Shown here one piece after another: positions 34,513 to 42,814 of a DNA stretch of 64,000 bases. A program made the translations under genes and the position numbers. The DNA lies in the NCBI RefSeq assembly GCF_015694735.1, contig NZ_JADQDP010000002.1, positions 806,001 to 870,000 of the forward strand, written 5' to 3'. Each line of letters starts with the position of its first letter. Positions within the stretch are counted from its first letter, which is position 1. Source of the stretch: Hymenobacter properus. GTDB taxonomy: Bacteria > Bacteroidota > Bacteroidia > Cytophagales > Hymenobacteraceae. The notes under the pieces were generated by a model. That model saw only the letters and a program-made list of their open reading frames with translations. It ran no database searches and was not told the origin of the DNA.

Positions 34513-35520
34513 ATGAATTCTCGCCGCTTTCTACTGGCCGGTAGCCTGCTTTTAGCCAGTCAAAGCCTTTTTGCCCAGACAGCCCCGCCTGCCCCAGCCG
34601 AACCTGCTAAGAAAGAAACCTTCCTCGTGCCCATCCGCCTGACGGTGGCGGCCGATGGCTCGGGCGACTACCGCACCGTGCAGGAAGCCGTGATGGCCGT
34701 GCGCGATTTCATGCAGGTCACGGCCACCATCTTCATCAAGAATGGCACCTACAAGGAGAAGTTGCTTGTGCCCTCGCAGAAAACCAACATCACCCTGCTG
34801 GGTGAGAGCCGCGAGGGCGTCGTCATCACCTTTGGCGACTACTCCGGCGATGCCGCCAAGCACAGCACCTACAGTTCCTCCACGGCGCGGGTGCAGGCCA
34901 ACGACTTCACGGCCGAAAACATCACCTTCGAGAACTCGGCCGGTCGCGTGGGCCAGGCCGTGGCCCTGCACGTGGAAGGCGACCGCGCCACCTTCCGCCA
35001 CTGCCGCATGCTCGGCAACCAGGACACGCTGTTTCCGGCCGTGGAAAACAGCCGGCAGTACTACCAGGACTGCTACATCGAAGGCACCACCGACTTCATT
35101 TTCGGCGGCAGCACGGCCGTGTTCGACCGTTGCACCATCTTCAGCAAAACCAATTCCTACATCACCGCCGCCTCCACCTCACCGCGCCAGAAATTCGGCT
35201 TCGTGTTCCTCGGCTGCACCCTCACGGCCGCGCCTGAAGCCACCAAAGTCTACCTGGGCCGGCCCTGGCGCCCCCACTCCAACACGGTTTTCCTAAACAC
35301 GGATATGGGCGCCCACATCACCCCCGCCGGCTGGGACAACTGGCACGCCCCCAGCAACGAGCAGACGGCCTACTACGCCGAATTCAACTCTCGAGGCCCC
35401 GGCGCCAACGCCAAAGACCGGGTGAAATGGGCGCACCAGCTCACCGCCAAACAAGCCAGGCAATACACGCTCAAAACCATTTTCGGCGGCACGCAGGCCT
35501 GGGAGCCTGCTCAGAAATAG
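34513..35520 (+). CDS. Pectinesterase (carbohydrate esterase family 8)
   Basis: A protein of 335 residues, secreted (signal residues 1-22, LLLASQSLFAQ). It removes methyl groups from pectin. The right-handed beta-helix family signatures are present: TVAADGSGDYRTVQEAV, GNQDTLFPA (first catalytic Asp region), YIEGTTDFIFGG (nucleophile Asp) and YLGRPWRPHSNTVF (Arg). All catalytic residues are kept. ATG 34513 is used; an upstream start at 34483 only adds residues before the signal. It has its own terminator. With sugar transporter and LacI genes nearby it suggests plant-polymer use. Confidence 0.93.
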   Translation: MNSRRFLLAGSLLLASQSLFAQTAPPAPAEPAKKETFLVPIRLTVAADGSGDYRTVQEAVMAVRDFMQVTATIFIKNGTYKEKLLVPSQKTNITLLGESREGVVITFGDYSGDAAKHSTYSSSTARVQANDFTAENITFENSAGRVGQAVALHVEGDRATFRHCRMLGNQDTLFPAVENSRQYYQDCYIEGTTDFIFGGSTAVFDRCTIFSKTNSYITAASTSPRQKFGFVFLGCTLTAAPEATKVYLGRPWRPHSNTVFLNTDMGAHITPAGWDNWHAPSNEQTAYYAEFNSRGPGANAKDRVKWAHQLTAKQARQYTLKTIFGGTQAWEPAQK

Positions 35521-35524
35521 CAAA

Positions 35525-35557
35525 AAGCCCCGACGCTATGCAGCGTCGGGGCTTTTC
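35525..35557 (+). terminator. Terminator after pectinesterase
   Basis: Stem AGCCCCGACGCT / AGCGTCGGGGCT with a 4-base loop, then TTTTCGTTT. It begins about six bases after the stop codon. With A-runs on its left it could also serve the opposite strand. Confidence 0.9.
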
Positions 35558-35601
35558 GTTTCAGCAGAAGCTCCCGCTACTACTGAGGCGGCCCGTTCGC
35601 C

Positions 35602-36246
35602 TCACGGCACTAGCAGCCAGTATAGCAGGTAGCAGACGATGCCGCCGACGAGGCCCACCACCAGGCCTTTCACTCGCTTGTTCTTAAGGAAAAACAGCAT
35701 CGCCAACCCGCTCAGCGACACTACCGTCAGGAAAACGGCCGAGATGTCGATGAGCCAGCTCCAGCCCGGGCCGCTGTCGCGGCCCTTGTGCAGGTCGTTG
35801 AGCACGGCCACCCAGCCCAGGCGCAGCTCCGTGAGCTTAAAGGTGCCGTCGGGGCGGTTGATGAAGGCATCGGCACTGTAGCCGGGGCCTTTGAATGACA
35901 CCGAGCACTGGTCGTCCTCCACCAGGAAGTCGCTCACAGCGCCTTTCACGCCGTATTTGCTGCGAAAAAGCTCCACGATTTCCAGCTTGCGAATGCGGGC
36001 CGTATCCGGCGCGTTCACCCAGGCGGCGGGTAGGGTGCCGGTGCGTTTGTTCTCGGCCTGCTGCCCGTCAAACCACTCGGCATGGTTCAGTGTGAGGCCC
36101 GTGACGGCGAAGAACAGCACCACCGCGAAGCTGAGCATCGACAGGTACAGGTGCAGCCAGCGCGACCACGCCGCCCCACGTTTTTTCCATACGTGCTTGT
36201 GCTTGCCGGGCGCGCTGGCATTCTGCGGTTCCTTATTGCTTGTCAT
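35602..36246 (-). CDS. PepSY-domain membrane protein
   Basis: A protein of 214 residues: a cytoplasmic start, helix 1 near residues 30-52 (WLHLYLSMLSFAVVLFFAVT, with His in RWLHLYL), a periplasmic PepSY-like domain (about 85-140), helix 2 near 165-187 and helix 3 near 192-212. The layout is that of PepSY-associated transmembrane proteins, which often accompany flavin-bearing or iron-uptake redox systems. It overlaps the ApbE gene by 14 bases; both are one transcription unit, ApbE first. A partner accepting FMN is inferred. Confidence 0.8.
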   Translation of the reverse strand: MTSNKEPQNASAPGKHKHVWKKRGAAWSRWLHLYLSMLSFAVVLFFAVTGLTLNHAEWFDGQQAENKRTGTLPAAWVNAPDTARIRKLEIVELFRSKYGVKGAVSDFLVEDDQCSVSFKGPGYSADAFINRPDGTFKLTELRLGWVAVLNDLHKGRDSGPGWSWLIDISAVFLTVVSLSGLAMLFFLKNKRVKGLVVGLVGGIVCYLLYWLLVP

Positions 36247-37765
36247 TCGCCTTTTTGCGGAAGTCTACCGACGCCGAAGCTACCTCGGTGTTGGCCGGCA
36301 GGTCGAAGTGCAGCGGCTGCTTCTTGATACTCAGGTCCTGCTTCAGCAGCTGGTGGGTGCCGTGCTCGCGGGCCACTTCAATGAACAGCGTGTAATTGCC
36401 CTGGGGCACGAGGTTGCCTTTGTCGTCCTTGCCGTCCCATTTCAGGGTGTACTTGCCTGGCGAGCGGGTGGCGCTGGTGGTGGAGCTGAGCGGGCTGCCG
36501 GCGGCCGAAAACTGGGTGTAGTAGGTGGCGTACCAGAAGCGCATGTCATCCAGCCAGCGGGGCTTGTTATACCACAACGCTATCTGGCGCACGGGTTGCT
36601 TCTTCTCGTCCACCACCCACACGGCCACGAAGGGCCGGTGCACGCGCATGCCCTCAATGGTGGCCAGCTCCAGGTTCACGGCCACTTCGTAGTCGGGGTT
36701 CCAGGGCTTGTCTTTGGTCACCGTGGCGGGCGTTTTGGCGGCGGGCTTGGTGGCGGGCAGCTCCAGCTTTTTCCAGCCGGCGCTTTCCAGGCGGCGGCCG
36801 TCGGCGGTGAGAAGCATATACTCGGCCCCGGGCACGGCGGCCACCAGGGCCTCGCCTTCCGCAGTCGGCAGCACATTCAGGGCCGTGGCCAGAGCGCCGG
36901 CATCAGTGGCATTATCGGCCGCCACGGTGGCGCTGATGACCTCGCGGGCAGGCCGGCCCGTGCGCGGGTCGACGATGTGGGAGTACCAGCGCCCGCCAAT
37001 CAGCTCGCCGCGGCGGTAGTTGCCGCTGGTGGCAATGGTTTTGCCGCTCACCTGCAGCTGCGCCACGGGCAGGTCGTTTTCGGCGTCGGCTTTAGGGTTG
37101 CTCACCGCAACCTGCTCGGTGTGCGCGCCCCGCACTAGGATGTCGCCGCCGATGTTCACCACCAAGCCGCTCACGCCGGGCGTGGCCAGGGCCGCCTCCG
37201 CCGCCTTGTTCATGATATAGCTTTTGGCGAAGGAGTTCAGCCGCAGTGGCGCGTCGGTGAGGCGCTGGGCCGTGTGGTTTTGGGCGTTCAGCACATAGTG
37301 CTGCTGGTGCACGGTGGCCACGGCCGCGGCAATCTCGTCGGCCGTGGGCTGGCGGTGTTGCTTGGCGGCATCGCGCCAGAGCTGGCCCACGGTTTCGGCC
37401 GAAGCATCGAGGGCGCCACCGCTTTTCAGGCGCCACTGCTCAAACAGCGAAAGCACCTCGTATAGCTCCGGCGACACGGCCACCGGTGCCTTGCCGGCCC
37501 GCAGCCAGCGGCTGAACTCGCTGTTGGCGTCGTAACCGCTCAGGATTTTGTTCAGGCGGTCTACCTCGCGCAGCGCGGCGCTTTCGGACTGGGCGGCGTG
37601 GGCTTCCGCGTCGGCGTCCAACTTGATTTCGAGCGAGGTGCCCAGCACGTTCTCATAGTCCGACACATAAAGCTTGCTGGCCCGGTGGGGCAGAAAAGCG
37701 AGGCTGCCGAGCACGGCCAGTGGCAGCAGAAAACCGGCGGCGCGGTTTGCAAAGGAGAAGGACAT
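36233..37765 (-). CDS. apbE: FAD:protein FMN transferase (ApbE) fused to DUF2271
   Basis: A protein of 510 residues. A signal-like helix (residues 8-28) leads to an ApbE domain (about 40-310): GTSLEIKLDADAE, GALDASAETVGQLWRDA, VVNIGGDILVRG and SHIVDPRTGRPAREVISATV, where DPRTG and the Asp/Thr-Asp pair bind Mg and FAD. Residues about 340-505 are DUF2271 (VHRPFVAVWVVDEKKQPVRQ, RWLDDMRFWY, YTLFIEVAREHG). ApbE transfers FMN to Thr or Ser of exported redox proteins. The DUF2271 fusion is typical of Bacteroidota and is co-transcribed with a PepSY protein. Domain calls are firm. Confidence 0.88.
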   Translation of the reverse strand: MSFSFANRAAGFLLPLAVLGSLAFLPHRASKLYVSDYENVLGTSLEIKLDADAEAHAAQSESAALREVDRLNKILSGYDANSEFSRWLRAGKAPVAVSPELYEVLSLFEQWRLKSGGALDASAETVGQLWRDAAKQHRQPTADEIAAAVATVHQQHYVLNAQNHTAQRLTDAPLRLNSFAKSYIMNKAAEAALATPGVSGLVVNIGGDILVRGAHTEQVAVSNPKADAENDLPVAQLQVSGKTIATSGNYRRGELIGGRWYSHIVDPRTGRPAREVISATVAADNATDAGALATALNVLPTAEGEALVAAVPGAEYMLLTADGRRLESAGWKKLELPATKPAAKTPATVTKDKPWNPDYEVAVNLELATIEGMRVHRPFVAVWVVDEKKQPVRQIALWYNKPRWLDDMRFWYATYYTQFSAAGSPLSSTTSATRSPGKYTLKWDGKDDKGNLVPQGNYTLFIEVAREHGTHQLLKQDLSIKKQPLHFDLPANTEVASASVDFRKKANDKQ

Positions 37766-38047
37766 CTTGAAAATAGTCGGTTTAGGATACGGCCAGCGGT
37801 AAGGCCATTCAGCGCGAGAGGCTTGCTTTTATCATGCAAGCAAGGCAACCCCACGGCCAAATAACGCCACAAAATGGCCCTTCGCAAAAGACGAGCCAGG
37901 GAGTTTGCACGGTTAGTAAACAAGCGCGAAACCGCATTTGCGCCAGCTTATAAGTGCAGGGGCCGCTGAGCTTTAACTCCATGGATTCGCCAAGGTCATT
38001 AAACCATGCTGCTAAGCGGATAAATCGGAGCAATATGGCGTGAATGG
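37766..38047. other. Intergenic region upstream of apbE
   Basis: Nothing coding is evident. It should hold the apbE promoter; no box fits TAnnTTTG well on the minus strand. Confidence 0.4.
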
Positions 38048-38240
38048 AAAAGGCCATCAAGCTGCCACGAGAGCCTTTTTCTGTGGTCGTATAAGGCTCG
38101 GAAATTAGCTATTCAGCTGGATGAAAATAGTTAAGATTAGCCCTCTCTTGACTCTTTGGCCGTCTATTTGGTAGCTGATTATCTAATCTAATACGTCCTG
38201 CATTTAGTGAAGAAAAGCCACCGGTCTCCCGACGGGTGCC
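38048..38240 (+). repeat. Degenerate long repeat, copy C1
   Basis: This stretch aligns along most of its length with 54186-54395, in the same orientation: both have CTTTTTCTGTGGTCG-ATAAGGC, then a long AT-rich half with GATTATCTAATCTAATACG-like words, ending in GACGGGTGCC or GACGGGTCCC. Identity by eye is about two thirds. It has only a relic of the hairpin that copy C2 keeps. Confidence 0.65.
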
Positions 38241-38258
38241 CTAATTCTAGTCATCTAA

Positions 38259-38429
38259 CAAGAGGGGCCAAACCCTGCAGGAATCAATGCTGCAGCCTTC
38301 GGCCGATACCTCGTGGTTGGCCACTACAAGTGCTACGACTGCCACTCGCACGACTTCAAAACCAACAACGCCCTGTGGCTAGAAAAGAGCCAGCGAGAAG
38401 AAGGTGGAAGCATCGGGCGTTGGCATTAG
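38259..38429 (+). pseudogene. Cytochrome c fragment (haem-binding remnant)
   Basis: In one frame 57 codons without stop read as a c-type cytochrome start: PNPAGINAAAFGRYLVVGHY, then KCYDCHSHDFKTNNALWLEK, which carries the haem motif CYDCH. The frame is bounded by TAA at 38256 and TAG at 38427. No start codon or C-terminus is left. It is next to long repeat C1, so a rearrangement probably left it. Confidence 0.7.
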
Positions 38430-38470
38430 AAAGGACAGGAGAGGGGTGAAAACCGCGTAAAGCAAAGCCA

Positions 38471-38508
38471 AAAAGCCCGTTCTGCTAACGTCAACAGAAC
38501 GGGCTTTT
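38471..38508 (-). terminator. Terminator of the outer-membrane barrel gene
   Basis: 14-bp stem AAAAGCCCGTTCTG / CAGAACGGGCTTTT with a 10-base loop, then T-rich sequence on the minus strand, 25 bases after the stop at 38534. Confidence 0.9.
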
Positions 38509-38533
38509 AAAGCTCGTAGACAGGCGGATTCGC

Positions 38534-39100
38534 TTAGAAGGCTACGCCAAAGGTGATGCCGCTGCGCAAGCCAAACCCCTTGAAAGGGCCGGCATCGAAT
38601 GAATGACTGGCGTCGCCGGCTTGCAGCGTGAGCGAGCCGCCATTGTAGGAAGGGCCCAGGAAGCCGTCGAGGGTGAAGCGGCGCTTAAACACAAACTGGT
38701 AGCCGGCCAGCATGCCACCGCCCACGGTATTGAGCGTCGCCTTGCCATCGGAAGTGTTGCCGTAGGGGTCCTCGAAGCCGTCCACGGCGGTGAGGGTTAG
38801 GTTCTGGTAGCGCAGGAAGGGAGCCAGGTAAAAGCCCTCAAGCGCCGTCTTGCTATCGGAGAGGTAAAACCGATACTCGGGGGTGAGCGCAAAGCCGGTG
38901 ATTTTGGTATCGCCCGCGCTCCAGGCGGTGAACAGGCCGCCGAGCTGCACGCTCTGATGCTCGTTCACCTTGTGCTCGATGAAAAAGGAGCCGGTGCGGA
39001 CCAGCGGGCTCAGAATATTTACTTTCAGCGCATTGGTTTGGGCCGAAGCCGCGGTGCTGAGGCCAAACAGCGGGAGGAGGGCCAACAAAGCTTTTTTCAT
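38534..39100 (-). CDS. Outer-membrane beta-barrel protein
   Basis: A protein of 188 residues with signal peptide MKKALLALLPLFGLSTAASA (residues 1-20) and about eight amphipathic strands ending in SGITFGVAF with a terminal Phe, the usual barrel signal. The start TNALKVNILSPLVRTGSFFIEH resembles DUF3575-type small porin-like proteins of Bacteroidota. It is downstream of a T9SS protein and a lipoprotein on the same strand, all with related leader motifs (TTTTCTGCA). Function unknown. Confidence 0.75.
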   Translation of the reverse strand: MKKALLALLPLFGLSTAASAQTNALKVNILSPLVRTGSFFIEHKVNEHQSVQLGGLFTAWSAGDTKITGFALTPEYRFYLSDSKTALEGFYLAPFLRYQNLTLTAVDGFEDPYGNTSDGKATLNTVGGGMLAGYQFVFKRRFTLDGFLGPSYNGGSLTLQAGDASHSFDAGPFKGFGLRSGITFGVAF

Positions 39101-39131
39101 GAGTGAAACAGAATGGAAGTGGGTACTTGGT

Positions 39132-39179
39132 TGCAGAAAATGGTGTAGAAAAAGCTGTAGAAAAATGCTGTAGATGAGC
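39132..39179 (-). repeat. Short tandem leader repeat
   Basis: On the plus strand TGCAGAAAATGG, TGTAGAAAAAGC, TGTAGAAAAATGC and TGTAGATGAGCC follow one another with a period of 12-13. On the minus strand these are copies of the TTTTTCTGCA motif that also precedes neighbouring genes. They lie 30-80 bases before the barrel gene's start codon. Confidence 0.7.
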
Positions 39180-40088
39180 CTATTGCAACGTCAAGCGCCG
39201 TGTGATAAGGCCGTGCGGAGTTTCGAGGCGCACTGTGTACACGCCCGCGGGCTGGCCGCGCAGGCTGATGGTGCGGCTGGCGGCGCCCGGCGCCGCGGCA
39301 GGGGCGGTGAGCACGAGGCGGCCCGTGAGGTCGTGCACTGTCACAGGGGCTTGCAATAGGGCCGGCTCCTGGGGCGCGGCCAGGGTGAACAGGCCGTCGG
39401 CGCTGGGATTGGGAAACACCGAGAGGCTGGCGGCCGCGGCGGTTTCGGCCCGGCTAGCCAAAGCGCTGCCCGTCAGCTCGATGTTGTCGACGGTGAGGGC
39501 GGTGCCCACGGTCAGGTTGCTGCTCGAGCCCGAGGCAATCATGATGTAAACCGAGTCGGGAGCCGCGTTTGAGGCGTATTGCAGCGGTACGGTGGCCAGG
39601 GTGTAAGCAGCCGCGGGTTGCAGCAGGAAGAGAAAGCCCGAGGCCACCACTTCGGTGCGGCCGTTGGCCCGGCGCGTGAGGGTGACGCCGGCGAAGGCCG
39701 AATCCGTGGCCAGGGCGGGGCCGCTCAGTTTGTAGCGCAGCTGCAGTGCAGCGGGGTGGCCCGTATATGGCATGCCGCCAAGGTTGTCGAGCGCGGGGTT
39801 CAGCGGGCCGGTGCCCAGCACCAGGGAGCCCGGAATGGCGGAGGACCCCAGCATGGACTTGGTTTCGAGCCGGGCGGCAAAGCTGCCGGCGTACTTATCG
39901 GTCGTTTTGCTGGTGGTGCCGGTGGCAAATGGAATGCCTATAACGGCCTGCAAAATGTCGTCGGTGGTTTGCCAGTTCTGGGCGTGGTTGGCCGTGGGCC
40001 AGGTTTCGAGGTTGCCGTTCGGCACCGTCTGGGCGTGGCTGCGGGCGCCCACAATGAGCAGTGCCAGCAGGATGCAAAAGCGTTTCAT
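39180..40088 (-). CDS. Secreted protein with type A T9SS sorting domain
   Basis: A protein of 302 residues. Signal peptide residues 1-20 (CILLALLIVGARSHAQ). The body (about 25-210) is a carbohydrate-binding-like beta sandwich: ETWPTANHAQNWQTTDD, SFAARLETKS, TALTVDNIELTGSAL, the pattern of PCMD or discoidin-like domains in Bacteroidota. The last 75 residues are a T9SS type A domain: LSVFPNPSADGLFTL, VHDLTGRLVL, AGVYTVRLETPHGLITRRL. ATG 40088 is used. It begins 42 bases after the lipoprotein stop, so both share an operon. Confidence 0.85.
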   Translation of the reverse strand: MKRFCILLALLIVGARSHAQTVPNGNLETWPTANHAQNWQTTDDILQAVIGIPFATGTTSKTTDKYAGSFAARLETKSMLGSSAIPGSLVLGTGPLNPALDNLGGMPYTGHPAALQLRYKLSGPALATDSAFAGVTLTRRANGRTEVVASGFLFLLQPAAAYTLATVPLQYASNAAPDSVYIMIASGSSSNLTVGTALTVDNIELTGSALASRAETAAAASLSVFPNPSADGLFTLAAPQEPALLQAPVTVHDLTGRLVLTAPAAAPGAASRTISLRGQPAGVYTVRLETPHGLITRRLTLQ

Positions 40089-40129
40089 AAGAATGCAGAA
40101 AAAGGTGTGGGAGGATGGAAACTGCAGGA

Positions 40130-40996
40130 TTAGCGCAGGTAGATGACCGGAATCTGGGGCTCGCCCAGGCCGCTTTCGTAGCTGCCGCTGCCGCTCGATT
40201 TGAAGTAGTTGCCGGGCAGTGCGGTTTGGTAGGGCGCCGCCAGGTCGGCGCTCAGCGTCAAGGCTTTGGTGATGCCGTTGAAGTTGCTTTGGGCCGTGAT
40301 GCGGTACTCGCACTGCGGGATGTCGGTGAGCCAGTAGTTGTACTGGGCCGGCGAGGCGTTCACCACCGTGAAAGATTTTTGGATAACCTGCGGGGCGCTG
40401 CCGTCGAACAAGGTGGCGCCGGCCACCGGCGTGAGCGTCACGGTGACTTCGGTGCCGGCGGGCAGGGAGTTAAAATTCGAATCGAGCGTGCCAAAGCGGA
40501 AAGCCCCGCCGAAGTAGCCCGCGCCCGGCGACATGGAGGAGATGGGACGGTCGGGGATGCGGCCGCTGAGCTGCCACCGGAAGTTGCGCACCGTGCCTTG
40601 GGCCGTGGTCGAGAAGGCGTCGTAGTCAGCGGCGTTGGGCATGCCCATGCGCAGGGTGTAGGCCTGGCCTTTGTAGGTGGTTTCCTTCCAGGCATAGATT
40701 TTCCAGCCGCCGAATTCTAGCTTTGGCATGGTGTAATGGCCGGTGGCATCGGTGTGCACTTCGGCCTGGCTGTGGGTCACGTCGTTTTCGGCGCGCACCA
40801 GGGCGCCGGCCACGGGCTGGCCTTTGGTGTCGAGCACCACGCCGGCCACGGTGTAGGCCGCCTGGCTGCCACTGCCGCCGGTGTTGCCGCCAGAAGGGCT
40901 AGGGGCCGGGTCGCCGGTATGGGTGCAGGCGGCCAGCGAGAGGCTGCTGCCAGCGAGCAGCACAGTCAGGGTGCGGAATGAGGGAAAGTTGAACAT
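40130..40996 (-). CDS. Lipoprotein with carboxypeptidase-regulatory-like domain
   Basis: A protein of 288 residues. Lipobox LSLAACTHT with Cys near residue 24, a Gly/Ser linker, then a CarboxypepD_reg-like domain near 45-120 (YTVAGVVLDTKGQPVAGALV, GHYTMPKLEFGGWKIYAWKE). The C-terminal 160 residues have more beta strands without family. The TTTTCTGCA leader motif is 6 bases upstream of its start, and two LytTR-like half-sites lie at 41150 and 41171. First gene of the lipoprotein/T9SS/barrel run. Confidence 0.75.
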   Translation of the reverse strand: MFNFPSFRTLTVLLAGSSLSLAACTHTGDPAPSPSGGNTGGSGSQAAYTVAGVVLDTKGQPVAGALVRAENDVTHSQAEVHTDATGHYTMPKLEFGGWKIYAWKETTYKGQAYTLRMGMPNAADYDAFSTTAQGTVRNFRWQLSGRIPDRPISSMSPGAGYFGGAFRFGTLDSNFNSLPAGTEVTVTLTPVAGATLFDGSAPQVIQKSFTVVNASPAQYNYWLTDIPQCEYRITAQSNFNGITKALTLSADLAAPYQTALPGNYFKSSGSGSYESGLGEPQIPVIYLR

Positions 40997-41044
40997 GAAG
41001 TTTGCAGAAAAGAGAGTGAGAAGAGGCGTTGGGGGAAGCTGCAC

Positions 41045-41460
41045 CAGGCTGGTTTTAAGCAGCTAGCGGAATCACTATGCCGCTAATGCGCTGCGTAAAT
41101 CCTGTACAAAGCTCCCCGAAGTGCACTCGTCGCACCACCCATTTCTGCGTGAATTGTCAAAAACTTTCCCTGTACTGTGCAAATAATATCGTTAAGTGAA
41201 AAGCAAAATTGGCGCTTTGAGGCAAACGGCAGCCCGTGCCCTGCTGCCCGCAATTCAGCAGCATAGATTTAGCGGCTCAGCCAGCTTTTGGGCATGGTCA
41301 GCTGGGTCGGCTTGGGCTCGGGCCGGGCAGTGGCCGCAGCCGGTGGGCGGCAGGCCCATGTGCTGGGCCCCCTTTGGCTAAGGTTTTGGTCCGCCTTACG
41401 GGCCGTGCCTGTGCTGAGAAGTTGAAGAAGCTCCGCATTTTGGGAGCGCACACTCAGAAA
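41045..41460. other. Intergenic region with LytTR-like half-sites
   Basis: No gene seen in 416 bases. 41150-41158 TGAATTGTC and 41171-41179 TGTACTGTG are 21 bases apart, the spacing and core of the arrays near 46130 and 48767. The rest, 41180-41460, shows nothing I recognise. Confidence 0.5.
41150..41179 (-). promoter_or_regulatory. LytTR-like operator pair before the lipoprotein operon
   Basis: Two half-sites, TGAATTGTC and TGTACTGTG, with exactly 21 bases between starts. Read on the minus strand they are GACAATTCA and CACAGTACA, close to the LytTR consensus [TA][AC][CA]GTTN[AG][TG]. About 150 bases upstream of the lipoprotein ATG. Confidence 0.55.
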
Positions 41461-42021
41461 TCAGCAGGCCAGCTCGACGCGCAGGCCGGCTTGCACGCGC
41501 TGCGCCTGCTGCAGGTGGCGTTGCTGATGCACTACCACGAATTCGAGTGCCTCGCCCAGCCGCAGTTTCAGCAGCCGGAAAAACTCCACAGGCATGGCCT
41601 TGCGGTTGAGGTCGGTGTGGCGGGCCTGAGCCAGCAGCTCCAGCAGTCGGGCCTGGTGTTGGTCAAACTCAGTCAGGACTTCGAGGCCCAGGCGGCTGCC
41701 CAGCGGGTTCAGGTGCTTGAGCGTGCTGCTCTTCTTAGCGTTGGTGGGCCGCATCATGTCCACCGATTTGCGGCCCAGCCAGGTGTAGGCGACCTCGGCC
41801 GATGTGGCGGCGGCGGGCCGACCCAGGGCTTTGGCAAAAGCAGCGTTGTAGTAGCGGCTGTAGCGGTTCAGGTGCTCAAGGCATTCGAGAATGCTCCAGC
41901 TGGCGGGCGCGGGCCGCTGGTTGAGCAGGGCCACATCGAGCTTGGCGAAATCGGTTTGAGCGGTGGCGCGCAGGTCGGCTACAGCGGCTTCGAGGGCGGC
42001 GAGGAAAGGAGCGGTTTGCAT
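41461..42021 (-). CDS. DinB-family protein
   Basis: A four-helix-bundle protein of 186 residues with the DinB/YfiT metal site: His in ILECLEHLNRYSRYY (near residue 49) and the HxxxH-like end VVVHQQRHLQQAQRV (near 160-170). Members include thiol transferases and hydrolases; the specific reaction is unknown. ATG 42021 is preceded by a TTTTTCTGCA leader. It is 85 bases after the Crp-like gene on the same strand and may be its target. Confidence 0.85.
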   Translation of the reverse strand: MQTAPFLAALEAAVADLRATAQTDFAKLDVALLNQRPAPASWSILECLEHLNRYSRYYNAAFAKALGRPAAATSAEVAYTWLGRKSVDMMRPTNAKKSSTLKHLNPLGSRLGLEVLTEFDQHQARLLELLAQARHTDLNRKAMPVEFFRLLKLRLGEALEFVVVHQQRHLQQAQRVQAGLRVELAC

Positions 42022-42106
42022 GAGGATGGAGGGTGCAGAAAAAGTTGATTAACTGCTGCAAAGTTCTGGCCCTCACCCACCGCAAAACCTTGACCGGAAT
42101 CAAGAA

Positions 42107-42685
42107 TTAGCGCAGTCGGCTCAGCGTTTCGGGCGTCATGCGCAGGTAGGAGGCCAGGTACTTGCGCGGCACCACCTGGAAGATGCGCGGGTTGCGCTGC
42201 CGCAGACGCGCCAGCCTTTGGGCCGGCTCGGGCAGCAGCAGGTCGATTTCGTGCTCCATGCGGCCCACAAGGGCCTTTTCCAGCTCCGCGCGCCAGAATC
42301 GGGCAAAGGCCGGGCAGCTTTCCACAAAATCCAGAAAATCAGCCCGCCCGATGGCCAGCAGCTCGCTCTGCCGCAAGGCCTGAATGGCGTATTCCGACGG
42401 CTGCCCCGTCACGAACGATGGAAACGAACACAACAGCGAGTTGGCGTGCCCGAAGCCCACGCAGGTTTCCTCGCCCGGCGTGGTGGGGTAGTAAATGCGC
42501 AGCAATCCGTGCCGCACAAAGCACAGCCGCTGTTCCGCCTGCCCGGGCTGCACCAGAAAGTCGTTGCGCCGCAATAGGATGGATTGGTCCCAGCGCGCAG
42601 CAAAATCGGCTACTTCCTCTGGGCTTAAGCCAGGAATCTGGCTGAGCAAAGCGGTGAGTAAGGTGCGGGCGTCGGGAGCAGGCAT
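42107..42685 (-). CDS. Crp/Fnr-family regulator
   Basis: A protein of 192 residues: cyclic-nucleotide-binding-like beta roll (about 20-120, RRNDFLVQPGQAEQRLCFVR, TTPGEETCVGFGHANSLL), long dimer helix, and a C-terminal region with QVVPRKYLASYLRMTPETLS, the recognition helix of Bacteroidota Crp-type regulators. The end LSRLR is reached at once, so the wing is short but usual for this subfamily. The ligand is unknown. It precedes the DinB gene. Confidence 0.85.
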   Translation of the reverse strand: MPAPDARTLLTALLSQIPGLSPEEVADFAARWDQSILLRRNDFLVQPGQAEQRLCFVRHGLLRIYYPTTPGEETCVGFGHANSLLCSFPSFVTGQPSEYAIQALRQSELLAIGRADFLDFVESCPAFARFWRAELEKALVGRMEHEIDLLLPEPAQRLARLRQRNPRIFQVVPRKYLASYLRMTPETLSRLR

Positions 42686-42704
42686 GAAAGGGTAGTGTTA
42701 TGGC

Positions 42705-42804
42705 AAGAACGGTCATGCAGAGCGCAGCGAAGCATCTTTACCTAACAACGTAATCATTTACTGCTGCGGTAAAGATGCTTCGCTGCGCTCTGCATGACGT
42801 TCTT
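42705..42804. repeat. Dispersed palindromic repeat, copy A6
   Basis: Arms AAGAACGGTCATGCAGAGCG and complement flank about 55 bases, between the Crp-like gene and the histidine kinase ending at 42815. Same family as 4031. Confidence 0.85.
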
Positions 42805-42814
42805 TATTCCCAGC

